A DNA stretch of 64,000 bases from Macrotis lagotis (GCF_037893015.1 NC_133666.1:225804996-225868995); one strand, 5' to 3'. Positions 10,805-22,022 are shown, numbered from the stretch's first letter. The notes: a model not told the origin generated them from the letters alone. Program-made: numbers and translations.

Positions 10805-11640
10805 AAACTTGCCTATTATTATCAAGGGTATCACCATCCTCCCAGGCCTGATGGTCATCCTCAACTACTTACTAGCTCTTCCCCCTCCCCTCATCCTCCA
10901 TATCCAATCTGTTGACCAAGTCTGTCAATTTTGCAACATCTCTCAAATATGTCCCTTTCTCTCCTCTGAAACTGCCATGACCCTGGAAGCTTGTTGGTTG
11001 TTCTGCTTGGGTGCAAGGCTCTCCCTACTCCAATCCACCCTCTGTTTTGAGGACAAAGTGATTTTTCTAAAGAATGACCATGTTACCCTGTTACTCAATA
11101 ACCTCCCCTGGCTTTCTATCACCACCAGCAAGAAACATAAGATCTTTTATTCAGGGTTCAAAGTCATTCCTAACTTAGCCCTCAGCTCTGCTCCCTTCCT
11201 TCTTTGGTTATCTCACACATTATACTTTTCCTCTCCCCCCATCCTTCCCAGTGTACTCTTCAAGTTAGTCACACTGGCCTCCATATTGTTCTTTCTAAGT
11301 TCCAGGTATTTTTTCTGGCAGCCCTCCATGTCTAGTATGTTCTTCCTTCTCATCTACCCCTCCTGACATTCCTAGTTTCCTTAAAATCCCAGTTAACAAT
11401 CTCAGCTAGAGGAAACCTTTCTTATCTAGTACCTCTTCATTCTGAGTCCTTTTCTCTTGATCATTTCCCATTTGTGTTGTACATTTGTTTGCACATATTT
11501 TTTTTGCATCTTGTCTCCTTCATTAGATTGAGAGTTTCTTTTTGTCTTTCTTTGTATCCCTACTGCTTAAGTACCTGATAGATAATAGGCACTTAATATG
11601 TTTATTGACAGACTTCTGCCCTGTGAAGAACACCAAGGCC
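10805..11640 (+). mobile_element. L2 LINE ORF2 C-terminus and 3' UTR
   Basis: Frame 10809-11366 stays open for 185 codons and follows the L2 reverse-transcriptase C-terminal half in one frame: 'PPPLILHIQSVDQVCQF' (consensus tpHIQSvtKsCqF), 'PFLSSETAMTL', 'LLQSTL', 'VIFLKNDHVTLLLNNLPWLSI' (shared HVTpLL...WLPI) and 'VLFKLVTLAS'. The 3' UTR follows: 'agattgagagtttctttttg...tttgtatccctactgcttaag...taggcacttaatatgtttattgac' (11525-11620). It lacks the catalytic N-terminal half and its upstream end abuts another L2 piece, so it is a 5'-truncated dead copy. The open frame is noted under findings. Confidence 0.88.
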
Positions 11641-11704
11641 AACCCAAATAAGTACTTAATAATAGTAAGTCAACTTGTTACTTGACTGACCTCTCAGCTC
11701 TCTC

Positions 11705-11890
11705 TGTATTTGTGTATGGATTTGAAGTCAGAGACCTGAGTTCAGATTCTGACTCTGTTACTTGTTTTACCTGTGTGACTTTGGACATTTCCCTTTTTTC
11801 TTTATGGACTTTAGTTCCTCCTCTATAATCAAATTATACTTGATGATTTCCTGGGGTCCCTACTTTTCTAAATCTATGATACTATAATTC
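11705..11890 (+). repeat. MIR3
   Basis: 'gatttgaagtcagagacctgagttcag', 'cctgtgtgactttggac' and the MIR3 3' end 'ggggtccctacttttctaaatctatgatact' occur in order. Confidence 0.8.
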
Positions 11891-11985
11891 CTTATTAGAC
11901 TATAAACACCATGAGGAAAAACCTCATATCTAAATAAGATTTAAACTTTTACCATCAACCAAGCCAGAGCACAGTACTGTCAACA
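11891..11985 (+). mobile_element. L2 3' UTR fragment
   Basis: 'attagactataaacaccatgaggaa' and 'agagcacagtactgtcaac' resemble the L2 'agactgtaagctccttgagg...agcacagtgcctgg' stretch. Weak. Confidence 0.4.
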
Positions 11986-11989
11986 TAAC

Positions 11990-13930
11990 TGATGCTGAAA
12001 TTTTTTTTTTTAACTGAGTTGAAAACATGCTCCAACATTTACAGGCAGCACCCTACATCCAGCTTTGGGAACATGATTTCTCCATGGCCCTCCTAGGGCA
12101 AGAAATGAAAACACTTCTTTCTGCCTTTCTATCTGTCTATGTCTAGAAAGGATTTGGAAATCAAAACATACTATTGCTATTTTGGGAAAATGGTCATTGA
12201 AAATGTCAAGGGTGATTGTAAATAATTTTTTTTTGTATGAAAGTTGTGTACAAGGTTTGGGCTACATGTGGTTTTCCAAATCACAGGGCAAACAGGACAA
12301 GATGTGAGCCTGCTAAAGAGGGTCCTGTGGTCAGGGTTTTGGGGTCTAGGTGTGTGGATGGACACACAAGTAAATCAACTAGGTCTATGATTTTTATATG
12401 GGTGCAGAACTGCACCCATGTTTATGGTGGGAATGACATAGGGCCACATTTATTAAGACACAGAAAGCTTCTATTTTCCTGAGCTTTGCAGTAAAACCAC
12501 AAGGCGGCCTCAAAAGGAGACTTCTCCTCCCTCCCACTCACCTCAACTGCTCTTGAATACACCAGTCTTTGGATAAACTTGATTCTTCTCACCTCTAAGA
12601 AAAAAGGTATAATTGTTCTCATTTATATCTTTAAAAAATAACAAGAATTTTAAGGAAAAATTAAAAAAAAAAACTAGTGCCCAAAGAGAAAAATTCCTTG
12701 GACATATCAAGAAGGAGTTTTGTATTATCCTGTTTGATAGAGGCTATAAGCCAGATTTATTTTGGTACTGTCTGTGTCTGATGATCTTGCTAGAAAAAAA
12801 TAATATCTCAGTCTTTGAGGTTTAATGTGTAATCTAGGTCTAAGAAAAGGAAGGAGAGGGTACCCAAAATAGATAAATGTCAAAGAAAAACTGGAAGGAT
12901 AGTTAAAAAGCAAGTTACTACCATCAGTCTGCTGATTTATTTCCAGCATTAATTCTTTTATTCCTTCAGTTTTTAGGAAGCTCTCCCAAATTGCTTGGAG
13001 TACCAATATCTCAGTTCCTGTCATCTTTGCTCTGGGTATTGAAAAAAGCTGAACCCTTCTAGCTATCCACTAATCAGAAATCCTATTCAACCTTGAAAAC
13101 ACTAAGCTTCTGAAATAGGAGATTAATTTTCAATATAAAAGGCAAATATTTTTGGCTTTACTGATTATTTGATGATAAACATCCATCACATACCAACCAA
13201 GTGGGTAGAACAAATTTTAAAGGAAGGGTCAGGAGAAAACTGCTGTCCGTGAATACATGTGAAAGAGAAAAAAAACAGAGGATTTACAGGAATTGATGCA
13301 ATTTAAAGAAGTAGCCTAAAATTTTGCAAGTTTAGAAGAAATATTAGTGAAAGTCTCCCCAACAGTAACTCTTTCTACCATTAAAAATTATTAACAGGAG
13401 AGTGCTGGGGGTAATAGCTTTGAAATACAGTAAAACCTTAAGATATCCCACCAAGTAGGAGTTAGGGATCACTTGGACAGAAGTTAAGCGAAGTGTATTT
13501 TTGCCTAGAAAATGTTTTCTTAATCAATAAAGTAAATTAATAGTATAAGTAAGATTTCACTGGGATGTTTAAAATATTGAAAAACAAAAACTGTTTTCGA
13601 GCATCCTTAAGGCATTTAAGAAGCAGCAATTTTATATACAAGCAATTAATGTGCTAATTGCAAATCACTCTTACCATTTATTAAGACAGATCCCCTAAGG
13701 GTTCCTCACTGGCATCAGTTTGAATTAAGAAATGAATGAATGACTTTGCCAGCCTAGTTATTTACTGTTTGTGTTAGAAAGTAATACAAGTATGCATTTC
13801 TTTGGATTGGTGATCTCAATGATATGAGCCCTCCTTTCAAGGATATGGTTTGTATCTTATTCATACCTCATTTTGTGAGTTTGATGTTGGGCAATCTCTG
13901 TGTGGAGCACCTGGGACTTTCCTCTAGATT
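11990..13930. other. Unique noncoding DNA
   Basis: About 1.9 kb with no recognised repeat. It includes A- and T-runs (12001-12012, 12228-12236) and frames of 60-100 codons with no family resemblance. The stretch 12230-12560 is less AT-rich than its surroundings. Confidence 0.5.
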
Positions 13931-13934
13931 GGGA

Positions 13935-14135
13935 GTTTTTAAACTTCATTGAAATCCTGAAACCCCTTTAGCAGTCTGGCAAATCTATGGACACCTTCTT
14001 ATAATAACACATATAAAAGAATAGGACAAAATGCATGATGTTACAAAAAAATCAGTTATATTGAAATATAGTTATCAAAATATATTTTATAAATAAAAAC
14101 TATGTTCATGTATCCCAAGTTAAGAATCCTTGCCC
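13935..14135. repeat. hAT-like nonautonomous DNA transposon (candidate family)
   Basis: It runs from 'gggagtttttaaacttc', through 'aacccctttagcagtctggc' and 'tatggacaccttcttataata', to 'caagttaagaatccttgccc'. The ends form an imperfect inverted repeat of the type aggggTTcTTAAc...GTTAAgAAccccT, as in MER5-like hAT elements. Related copies: 20700, 37125 and 57286. Confidence 0.55.
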
Positions 14136-14139
14136 AAGA

Positions 14140-15395
14140 ATTTTTAGCACTGAATGGATAACAATGTAGTAGAATTGTTCATCAATTCTTTATTTTCATT
14201 GCATGAGAATTCACCTTTTTTTTTTGATCCATCATTATCATGAAGACTTTTATTACACCAGTTCTTCAACTTGGTGGGGAGGTGACTGACCACAAGTTCT
14301 TGAGAGCTATATTTATAGAGATCAAACTCTGGTAGTGTTTGATTGCTGGAAAGACTTGGAACCAAATTCTAACAGAAGACTGTTTTCTGAGCATCAATCC
14401 GGTCTGTGTATACTCATTATCCAGCAGGTTGGTCACATGGAGATGACATTTGATTGCAGTAACTCTACTCAACACAAATACATGTACTCATATATTTTAA
14501 TATATGTATATTTCTGCTATATATATATATATACATACACATATATCACTAATTTTTCATTTAGATTTTTGTACTTAATTGGAATGAGATAGAGAAATAG
14601 TTAATGAGAGGTTGCAGAAACTAAATGAACTGAATTTGTCCCTCTGTGGAATAAAAAAAATTACTTGAATATTAATTTCTAAAACTGTTGGGGGCAAAAT
14701 TCTAGTTCCTTTTTCCTTCCTCCCCTACCCCATTGAATTGATAAAATTATTATAGGCATAATGAAACTGGAAAACAAAACCAATGAATATAGGTATTTTA
14801 TCAAGGATAAGAAATGTCTATATTAACCCTTCCCAAAACTTATGTATTGAATTGAGTTTAAACATTTGTTTACCTAAGTTATTTTTTACCCTTGAAAATT
14901 CATTTTAATGAACTGATTTCAGTGTCAAGGAAAATTCAGGGTCCTCTCCTTTATGATGCTGGTGCTAATTATGATTACTAGAAATATTTTGTGTTTAAAT
15001 TAAAATGATATTTTATTTAAATATAAAAGTAGACTTCCATTGGAACATACTCTTAATGGGGATAGTTTTATATTACTGTGTTTTCAGACAAAATTCTAAT
15101 AATGAAGAATTTTTTCAGTAATAATATTGTCAGGGATGAGAATATCTGGGGACAGGGAGACTTGCAGAACTATGGACAAGACAGAATGTCTACCATGACA
15201 CTTTTAGTTAAAAACCCAGTAACATAGAAAATGACCTATTGAGATTAAGGAATTGAATGAGTTGAATTCATCCTGTAAATTATACAGGATTGCTTCTTCC
15301 TGGGCAAGACCAGCATGTGGGAATTTTGTTTTTATTCACCACTTCAGTGGTAAAGTTGATAGTAACTCCTTTGACTCTTTGGACTTTATAATTTG
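14140..15395. other. Unique noncoding DNA with a TA microsatellite
   Basis: A (TA)n tract with TACA interruptions lies at 14518-14545. Otherwise AT-rich sequence without a recognised repeat. Confidence 0.5.
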
Positions 15396-15397
15396 TA

Positions 15398-15636
15398 TTG
15401 TGGTTGTTGTTCACTCATATCCAACTTTCTGTGACTCCAATTAGGATTTTCTTTCAAAGATACTAAAGTGGTTTATCATTTCCTTTTCCAGCTCATATTA
15501 TAGATAAGGAAACTGAGACAAAGAGCATTGAGTGACTTGGCCAAAGTCACATAGCTAGTATCTGAAGCCAAATTTGAACTCAGGTCTTTTTGACTCTAGG
15601 CCCTGCATTTCATTCTCTGTGCTACCTAGCTATCCC
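15398..15636 (-). repeat. MAR1-like SINE, antisense
   Basis: The left end 'ttgtggttgttgttcactc' is the reverse (CAA)n tail. 'tttcaaagatactaaagtggttt' and 'aaggaaactgagacaaagag' follow, then the reverse tRNA head 'gtgctacctagctatccc'. Its right two thirds are duplicated immediately downstream. Confidence 0.88.
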
Positions 15637-15878
15637 TAGAATTTGTGGAGGTCTAATATGACCTGCAATAGAATTCTCCCCCCCTCCCAAATGAGGTAAA
15701 GAGATTGAGTGACTTGCCCAGGGGTCACACAACTAGTAAATATCTGAGGTCAAACTTGAACTCAGATCTTCCTGACTCCAGGCCTTGCATTTCATTCACT
15801 GTGCTACCTAGCTATCCCTAGAGTTTGTGAGGGTCATAATAATATTTGCCGGTAATGGAATTTGGAACCCCCCCCCCC
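15503..15878. repeat. Tandem duplication of SINE plus flank, two units
   Basis: Unit 1 is 15503-15684 and unit 2 is 15690-15878. Matching landmarks are offset by 177-190 bases: 'gagtgactt', 'gtgctacctagctatccctag', then the non-SINE flank 'ag(a/g)(a/g)tttgtg...aatagaattc/aatggaattt', each ending in a C-run. Because the non-SINE flank is repeated too, this is a duplication and not two insertions. Confidence 0.85.
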
Positions 15879-15879
15879 A

Positions 15880-16425
15880 ATGTTATACTAGTTTTACTGT
15901 GTAGCAGAAGTCCAACTATAACTAGGGTCAGTGGGGTAACTCAGATAATCATATGTATAAATATGTAGTCTCACTGGTTTGTGTATTACCTCTAATGCAA
16001 TATGCCTCAGTTTCCTCAAACTGTGTGAATCTTGTCCCTGAATTCCACAAAGTTTGGGTAACTACTCAGAGGAAATTCAACCACCCAATTATCTTCTTAT
16101 TCCTTTCTTTGTTTTCATTTGTCAGTGTCTGTGAATGAATCTCTCTACTGTTTGGCATTTGCCAAAAGACCATGTTCTCCAACATAGGTGCTGTGGTTTC
16201 TTGTTAGTTGAGGGGTAGGGTGACAGGACCTCAAAGGATAAATGACCAACCAATCGGGGAGAGGGAATATGGATCATAGCCTACTTTTCTAGTTATAGTC
16301 CACCTTGGGGCTTGTCTTCCAAATAACTATACTTCCCATTCTCCACTTCCAACAGTTCCTGATCTGAGCTTCTTGCTACTACTTATCCAGTTTCTACCGC
16401 TACTCTGCTTGAGATGGACCAATTT
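15880..16425. other. Unique noncoding DNA
   Basis: No interspersed repeat recognised between the duplicated SINE block and the RTE-type SINE. A CAGTTTCC motif near 16010 is too short to support a MIR call. Confidence 0.45.
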
Positions 16426-16430
16426 TTGTT

Positions 16431-16675
16431 GTTTTAGCAACCAATTGTTCATCCTTCATTTTCAAAGGACAAATGAAATCACGGGATGATGTATTGATTT
16501 GTGTGTCAATTGGATTTAAGTGAGGCAGAATTATGTATAATTCTTTACCAGAGTCGTTGAAGTTCAACAAAATTCCCTGAATAGATGACTTAGGTATCTC
16601 CAACGTCTGATTAAACTCTAAGTTCTCCACAGCTCCTGCTTCTTTTGTCTTCATGGCTGTTGGAGCAAATCGTTC
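16431..16675 (-). repeat. RTE-tailed SINE (RTESINE-like), antisense
   Basis: 'ttcatccttcattttcaaaggac' is the reverse 3' tail shared with RTE-type LINEs. It is followed by 'gtcaattggatttaagtgagg', then 'ccacagctcctgcttc' and 'cttcatggctgttggagcaaatcgttctc', all in the order I know for this marsupial SINE. Confidence 0.75.
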
Positions 16676-16684
16676 TCAGAGACC

Positions 16685-16830
16685 TGAGCTGAAGATCTGC
16701 ATCTGACTATCTTTGTGACCTTCAACACTTCACTTAACTACTTGGGTCAATGTTTTTTCTCATCTGTTGAAAGGAGGCAATATAATTTCTAAAATTCCTT
16801 CTAGCTATGTAGTTCTCTGATCTCTGCCTT
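16685..16830 (+). repeat. MIR3
   Basis: 'tgactatctttgtgacctt', 'cacttaactacttgg', then the MIR3 3' end 'attccttctagctatgtagttctctgatc'. Confidence 0.7.
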
Positions 16831-16964
16831 GCACAAATGAAAAGTAAATTATCCATCCAAGCAATATTTCACTTCAACCTCTAACAATTGAGTGTTTCCT
16901 TAATCAGTGATTTAAAAGAGAAACTTTAAAATAGAGGGAGGAGTAAAATTATAATTTATTAATC

Positions 16965-17140
16965 GTAAATAACACTGACTTGGAAGTCAAGAAAACTGGG
17001 TTCTAGATTCAGCCTTGCTGTCTGTGTGACATTGTAGAAATCATTTCTCATTCCCGAGTCTTGCTTCTGTTAACTATAAATGAGGGGTGTGAATTAGATT
17101 GCTCTAAAACTCTGGTAATTGTAATAATCTATGCTCTTCT
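16965..17140 (+). repeat. MIR3
   Basis: 'cttggaagtcaagaaaactggg', 'ctgtctgtgtgacattg' and 'aatgaggggtgtgaattagat' follow MIR3 order, ending near 'gctctaaaactctgg'. Confidence 0.75.
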
Positions 17141-17144
17141 ATTA

Positions 17145-18840
17145 CCTGACTATAGTTTAGGTTTTTAACCCTTGGTGTTACTGATTTTCTGGGTTTGAAA
17201 TTGATTTTTATACTGTGATTCCTCATGATTTTATTTGCTTGCATCTTAACTCTCAGTCTCAATCTTGGTTTCTTTAGCTTCAGCTACCATTATTGATGGC
17301 ATTTGCCATTCTCTAGGCAGTGGCATTGAATTTGGTAAAACTCTATCACTATTTACTGCCATTTGATTCCTCCTTTCTTCTTCTCTCCTAATCCCCATTA
17401 CTCTGATCTCAGTTGATAATGTTGTGGCTGATGGCTTTATGTAGTCATTGATGCCTCACCTACATCACTGTGCTATTACAAGAGCTGTTTATGCCAAGAA
17501 CTGGCCAGTTACTAAAACAGGCTGATACAAGCAAGTCTCATTCTCATCTGCTGTCTGCTCAGACTCTTGCCGATTACCTGAACTGAAAAGAGAACTTTTT
17601 ACAGCCATCAGTTCTACCAGGTGATGAGCCAAAAGCATCCTCACTCTGGCCAAGTTGTGCTAAGCTTGTCTCTGCTGTAAATTGCTCTTTGCCAGTCTTA
17701 CAATAAACTGGATGCAGGAGGCAGACATAGCAATGCTGAATTAATGGAGGGTTTTGTGCCAAGATACAAGAATAACACTTAGACAGTAAACATTTTGGCT
17801 TGAAGGGTCACAGTAATTCCACCTTGAAACCACTACTAAATTAGCAAGTAATCTGTCAGTCATGTCTACAGCAGTGATTCTAAAATGCAGGGATGATGGC
17901 CACTAAGCCAAAATGTTTACTTCTACCTTAATATCTGCCAGGTCAAGAACCCATCTCCCTGTAAAATACCTGGATATAGATTTTCATAACCAAATGTAAT
18001 GAGTGCATCTTCTATTGAGTAAGCAATATGCATTTTTAAAATTGTCTAAACACCTCTCTACATGCCAACTCTGGTGATAATTACCAAATGTCTATATCGA
18101 GAGAAACAGGCACTTCAGAAATATCAAATTGTGCTATTATTTATTATACACATGTGCTAGTTTTCACTAAATATAGACATTTGGTAATTATCACTGGAAC
18201 TATTTGTTACAATTTAAAAGTAGATACCAGTGAAATGGAAATGTAATTTATTTGTTAAGTTATAAAGGCCGAAAAATACTCATTATCTTTTTGCAGAATA
18301 CAGCTCTGAGCTTCCTATTCATATTTCATGTAATAATTTTGGATTAGCCATCTGGTTTGTTGAGGGTTGGAAATCTGTTTAACACCAACGCAGAATTTTG
18401 TTAAAAAATAAATCATAAAGAAATCACAAATGGTTTTCAGGTATTTCACAATGCGGATAATTAATAACTTTTAGGGGAAGTCATACAGATTTGTACTTTT
18501 CTCTTTCACACCTTCGTTTTTTCAGCAAGCACCGGTAGCTTGCTTTGGCACCCCACTTTGAAATCTCTTCATAAGGCTTATCTGGATCTACAAGAGATCA
18601 TTAGTTTTACCCAATGTTTATTTAGACTAGAAATCATACAAAGTCTCACCTATATTTTCCCACTGCCACCAAACCTTTCCCAGATCAGCTGGTTAGTTCA
18701 GTTGGTAGAAGGGCATTGCTAAGAAGGTCCTGGACTCTCCTTCCATTCCCATAAGAGTTTAATTTTGCCCTGTTTTGGGGCTACTGGCCATCCTCCTAAA
18801 TTCTGCCAAATATTCTGCAGATGGGGACCTGGGAAAAGGA
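17145..18840. other. Repeat-poor block containing a perfect inverted repeat
   Basis: About 1.7 kb without an interspersed repeat I can name. It contains the inverted repeat at 18074-18194. No frame has a recognisable domain. Candidate unique or conserved noncoding DNA. Confidence 0.55.
18074..18194. repeat. Perfect 24-bp inverted repeat, 73-base spacer
   Basis: Left arm 18074-18097 begins gtgataattaccaaatg. Right arm 18171-18194 ends catttggtaattatcac. The arms are exact reverse complements, and pairing stops at once on both sides. It could be an ancient miniature transposon core or a structured element. I do not recognise it. Confidence 0.9.
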
Positions 18841-18844
18841 AAAG

Positions 18845-19045
18845 AGGATGATGTAGTGGAGAAAATTTTGGCTTGGGCTCCAACTTTGTCCTTTCCCATG
18901 TGACTCTGAGAAAGTCACAACCTGTTTCCTCCTTTGTAAAATAAGATTTAAAAAGACTCGTACACTTATGCTACCTGCCTTACAAGATTGTTGTGAAAAA
19001 AAAAAAGATTGTTGTGAGCATAAAATCTTTGAATCATGCTCAATT
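18845..19045 (+). repeat. MIR split by a pure A-run with a target-site-like repeat
   Basis: 'catgtgactctgagaaagtcac', 'tgtttcctcctttgtaaaataag' and 'ctgccttacaagattgttgtga' are MIR. At 18996-19006 an A11 run is flanked by two copies of agattgttgtga (18985-18996 and 19006-19017). Confidence 0.8.
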
Positions 19046-19219
19046 ATGTTCAACTATGTAGTTAAGCATAGTTACTGCCAACCTGGTTTCCAGTTCAATT
19101 GTATTCTTTTATTTAAAAAAAAACATTTATCAAATGTTTTTGATATGCCAGAATCTTGAGAGATACAAACATGAATAAAACAGGTCCCTGCCTGGGGCAT
19201 AACTTAAAATTTTAATAAG

Positions 19220-19385
19220 GGTAATATTGTGCAGTGGAAAAAGCATGTTTAGGTTTTTCTGATGAACCTGGAGTTATATGATGTGAGTTCAAACTCAGGC
19301 TTTGCCACTGGAAACCTGTGGATCTTAGGCAAGTTGCTTAAACTAAATGACCTTTAAGCATCTTTCTAACCCTATAATCGTAGAA
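19220..19385 (+). repeat. MIR3
   Basis: 'gtgcagtggaaaaagcatg', 'gtgagttcaaactcaggc' and 'aggcaagttgcttaaac' occur in order, ending in 'catctttctaaccctataatc'. Confidence 0.8.
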
Positions 19386-19407
19386 AAGTGATTTGGCATG
19401 TATGGGT

Positions 19408-19652
19408 TTTTTTGTTGTTCAGTTATTTTAGTCATGTTCAACTCTTCTACCCTATTTGGACTCTTCTTATTAGAGATATGGTAGAGGTAAGCCATTTCCT
19501 TCTTCAGCTCATTTTACAGAGGAGCTGAGGAGAACTGGGTTAAATGACTTGCCCCAGGTCACATAACTAATAGTATCTGAGACCTTATTTGGACTCTGGT
19601 GTTTCTGACTTCAGGCTGGCCCTGTGCTCTATTCCCTACATCACCTAGCTGC
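19408..19652 (-). repeat. MAR1-like SINE, antisense
   Basis: The reverse tail 'tttttgttgttcagttatttt' is followed by 'ccatttccttcttcagctc', 'gggttaaatgacttgccccagg' and the reverse head 'catcacctagctgcc'. Confidence 0.9.
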
Positions 19653-19724
19653 CTATGTATGTATCCCTGTACAGGTATGCTTACCTTGCAAATGTGTATT
19701 GGGAAAACAGAAAGAAAAAAATTC

Positions 19725-19905
19725 ACAGGATTTGGAATCTGAGTATCTGGGTCCAAGTCCTAGTTTTGCTAGCAAATGGCCTTTTGACCTTGGAAAAGTG
19801 ACTTACCTTTCTTAACTAACCTCAGTTCCCTAAACTATAAAATGAGAGGACTGAGTGGGGTGATATCAAAAATGACTTTTATATCTCTACATTGCATGAT
19901 AATGT
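19725..19905 (+). repeat. MIR3
   Basis: 'ggatttggaatctgagtatctggg', 'ccttttgaccttggaaaagtg' and 'ataaaatgagaggactgagtgg' follow MIR3 order. Confidence 0.8.
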
Positions 19906-19974
19906 ATGTAAAATGCTTTATAAATTGGAAAGCAGTATGAAACCTTATGGTATTATTTATTTTTATTAAAGAGA

Positions 19975-20165
19975 ATGGGAGAGGCATAAAGGATAGACAA
20001 GTTCATTATTTCTCACATTGTGTGATCCTGGGCAAGTCACTTAACCTCTGTGAGTTCTAGATGACTTTAGAAGATGATTATTTGCTGAGAAGGTAATGAC
20101 ATGTTTTGATTGAAAAAAAATTCCTCATCCAGGAATTCTTTATTCTAGCTCAGATATAGTTCTTA
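19975..20165 (+). repeat. 'caactctctaag'-family SINE
   Basis: 'tgatcctgggcaagtcacttaacc' is the CORE. The family's 3' half follows as 'gctgagaaggtaatgac', 'attcctcatccaggaattc' and 'ctagctcagatatag'. Confidence 0.7.
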
Positions 20166-20169
20166 TTCT

Positions 20170-20695
20170 TTTAAAAAGAGGGGGAATAGGAGGGATGAGA
20201 TATCAAATGATTGGGGGAAAGCATGGCCATTAGTACTCTAAAAATGGTATTTAGGGAGATATCAATAAAGACTGACCTCATTTACTCTTCAGTTTTGAGA
20301 ATAATTTATATGGGTAGAGATGATATTTTTAATGAAAATGTAGGAGAGCGGCAGTCTTTTGAAAATGATATTATATAACAGATAAATCTTTATAGTTACA
20401 CACTAAAAGTGGAAAAGGTAGAAAGGTAGAAAGAATGTTAAGATTCCACTGTCATTATTTTTTATTGACTATAAAAGAGTATTTTATTAAGAAAAACAAA
20501 AAGTGGCCTTAAAATGCCTTCACTAATAAGTTGCTTCTCTTGCATATATGTTGGATATGAAAGATAAAACTTTGTTTCATATTATCTGTTAATTAAGATC
20601 AAGTGAGACTTAAAACATGGAGACATATATTTGCCACTGGTATTGTCACTGATGAAAAATGTCTAGGGGAGAGTTCAAATGCCATACCAATTCCC
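20170..20695. other. Unique AT-rich DNA
   Basis: Nothing recognised. Confidence 0.45.
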
Positions 20696-20699
20696 TATT

Positions 20700-20870
20700 A
20701 AGAGGTTCTTAACTCAGGTTTCATGAATTTTTCTGTAACAAAAAAAAATGATAGCCATTTCCCAGTATGTTTTCTTTGAAATTCTTTGTATTTTATTTTA
20801 TGCATTTATTTTTCTCAATGAGAAGGGGATCCATAAAAAAAAACTTTCAGAAACTCTGTTATACTAAGTA
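20700..20870. repeat. hAT-like nonautonomous transposon, second copy
   Basis: It opens with 'gaggttcttaactcagg' and 'tttcatgaatttttctg'. The internal 'gtattttattttatgcattta' and 'gagaaggggatccataaa' are shared in inverted orientation with the 13935 copy. The distal inverted terminus is decayed. Confidence 0.55.
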
Positions 20871-21075
20871 TTTTGCTTTTTGATGTATCAAGTCTCAGTA
20901 TGTGTCCTGGATTCACAAACATTCAAAATTTTCACAGCAATTTATAAAAAAAAGGGAGATGAGACATTTTTGTAGGTGAATTGTGCATGTGTTTATGAAC
21001 ATAGGTGTATATATGTTTTACTTATATGGAGATGGTTCTGAATTAGGAATGAGGGCCTTGTAGAATATTCAAGTT
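20871..21075. other. Unique AT-rich DNA
   Basis: Nothing recognised. Confidence 0.4.
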
Positions 21076-21079
21076 GGTC

Positions 21080-21185
21080 AAAATCTTATCTATCACAACC
21101 ATAATTTTATAGAGGAAGAAAATGAGCACCAAAGCCTTGAAGCAGTTTGCCCCTGGACAAACCCATGAATGAAATCTGGGAAATC
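21080..21185 (-). repeat. MIR fragment, antisense
   Basis: 'aattttatagaggaagaaaatgag' and 'aagcagtttgcccctggac' resemble the reverse CORE. Confidence 0.55.
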
Positions 21186-21329
21186 CTATTGAAGATCCAG
21201 TGTTGTTTCTTAATATCGCCCTTTCTTACTGAACCAGTATTCTATTTTATCAAACCTAGGTGTTTCTTTCTGTGAGAGAGGAAGCTGTAATATCAGGAAC
21301 ATTATAGAATACCCAACTTAATTCAATAA

Positions 21330-21400
21330 TGGGCATAGGATTTTCATGTTTTTATTTCTGGTGCTTCACACATAATAAATATTTTAATAAATTGATTGTG
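21330..21400 (+). mobile_element. L2 3' tail fragment
   Basis: 'ggtgcttcacacataataaat...ttaataaattgattgtg' fits the L2 tail. Followed by 400 bases (to 21815) of DNA with no recognised repeat. Confidence 0.5.
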
Positions 21401-21819
21401 AATTGTGTATTGTTGTGAATAGAACTTAATCAGGCTTAATATGAGAACTTATATTACTGCTGGCACATTAAAGTCAAAAGACTGTCTTCAACATCATCTG
21501 AATTTGTTGAAGTTCTCAGAGTTCTTAAATCTTGGTATAAAAGGAGGGTGGACAGATACAAATGTAGCACTTGTACTGGGAGGTCATGGAAGTCCATTTA
21601 GCAAAATGTTATTTGATGAAATTCTAGTCAAAGGTCCACTTGCAATAGATGCAGAGATGTTCTTTTTTCAGAATTTGCAGATTAAATGAACCAGAGAGTA
21701 AATCCTTAATGGGACATTTCTGATTTCAAGAGCAGAATAAAAATCTGGGTAAGCAAACACAGAATTTTGGTACCTGAGAGAAGACAAAGATGATACTTGC
21801 TCTTTGTATTTTAACAGCT

Positions 21820-22022
21820 GGTTGGTTCAGTGGACAGAGTTTTGGTCTTAGAATCAGGAAAGACCTAAATGAATGTTATGATTTATAGTTGTATGGTGCT
21901 GGACAAGTCATTAACTTCTCCCAGTTTAATTTTCTCATGTGTAAAATGGGGCATTATTGTCACCTATATTCCAAAGTTTTTGTAAAGATCAAATGGAAAC
22001 ACGTAAAGCACTTTATTGACAT
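21820..22022 (+). repeat. MIR
   Basis: 'agctggttggttcagtggacag', 'gctggacaagtcattaac', 'tgtaaaatggggcattattg' and 'gtaaagatcaaatgg...gtaaagcactttattgac' follow in order. Immediately followed by another MIR in the same orientation. Confidence 0.88.

Noticed and set aside
10809..11366. 185-codon open frame as a protein-coding gene
   Set aside because: Its sequence follows the C-terminal half of L2 reverse transcriptase and runs into the L2 3' UTR; a dead LINE copy explains it.
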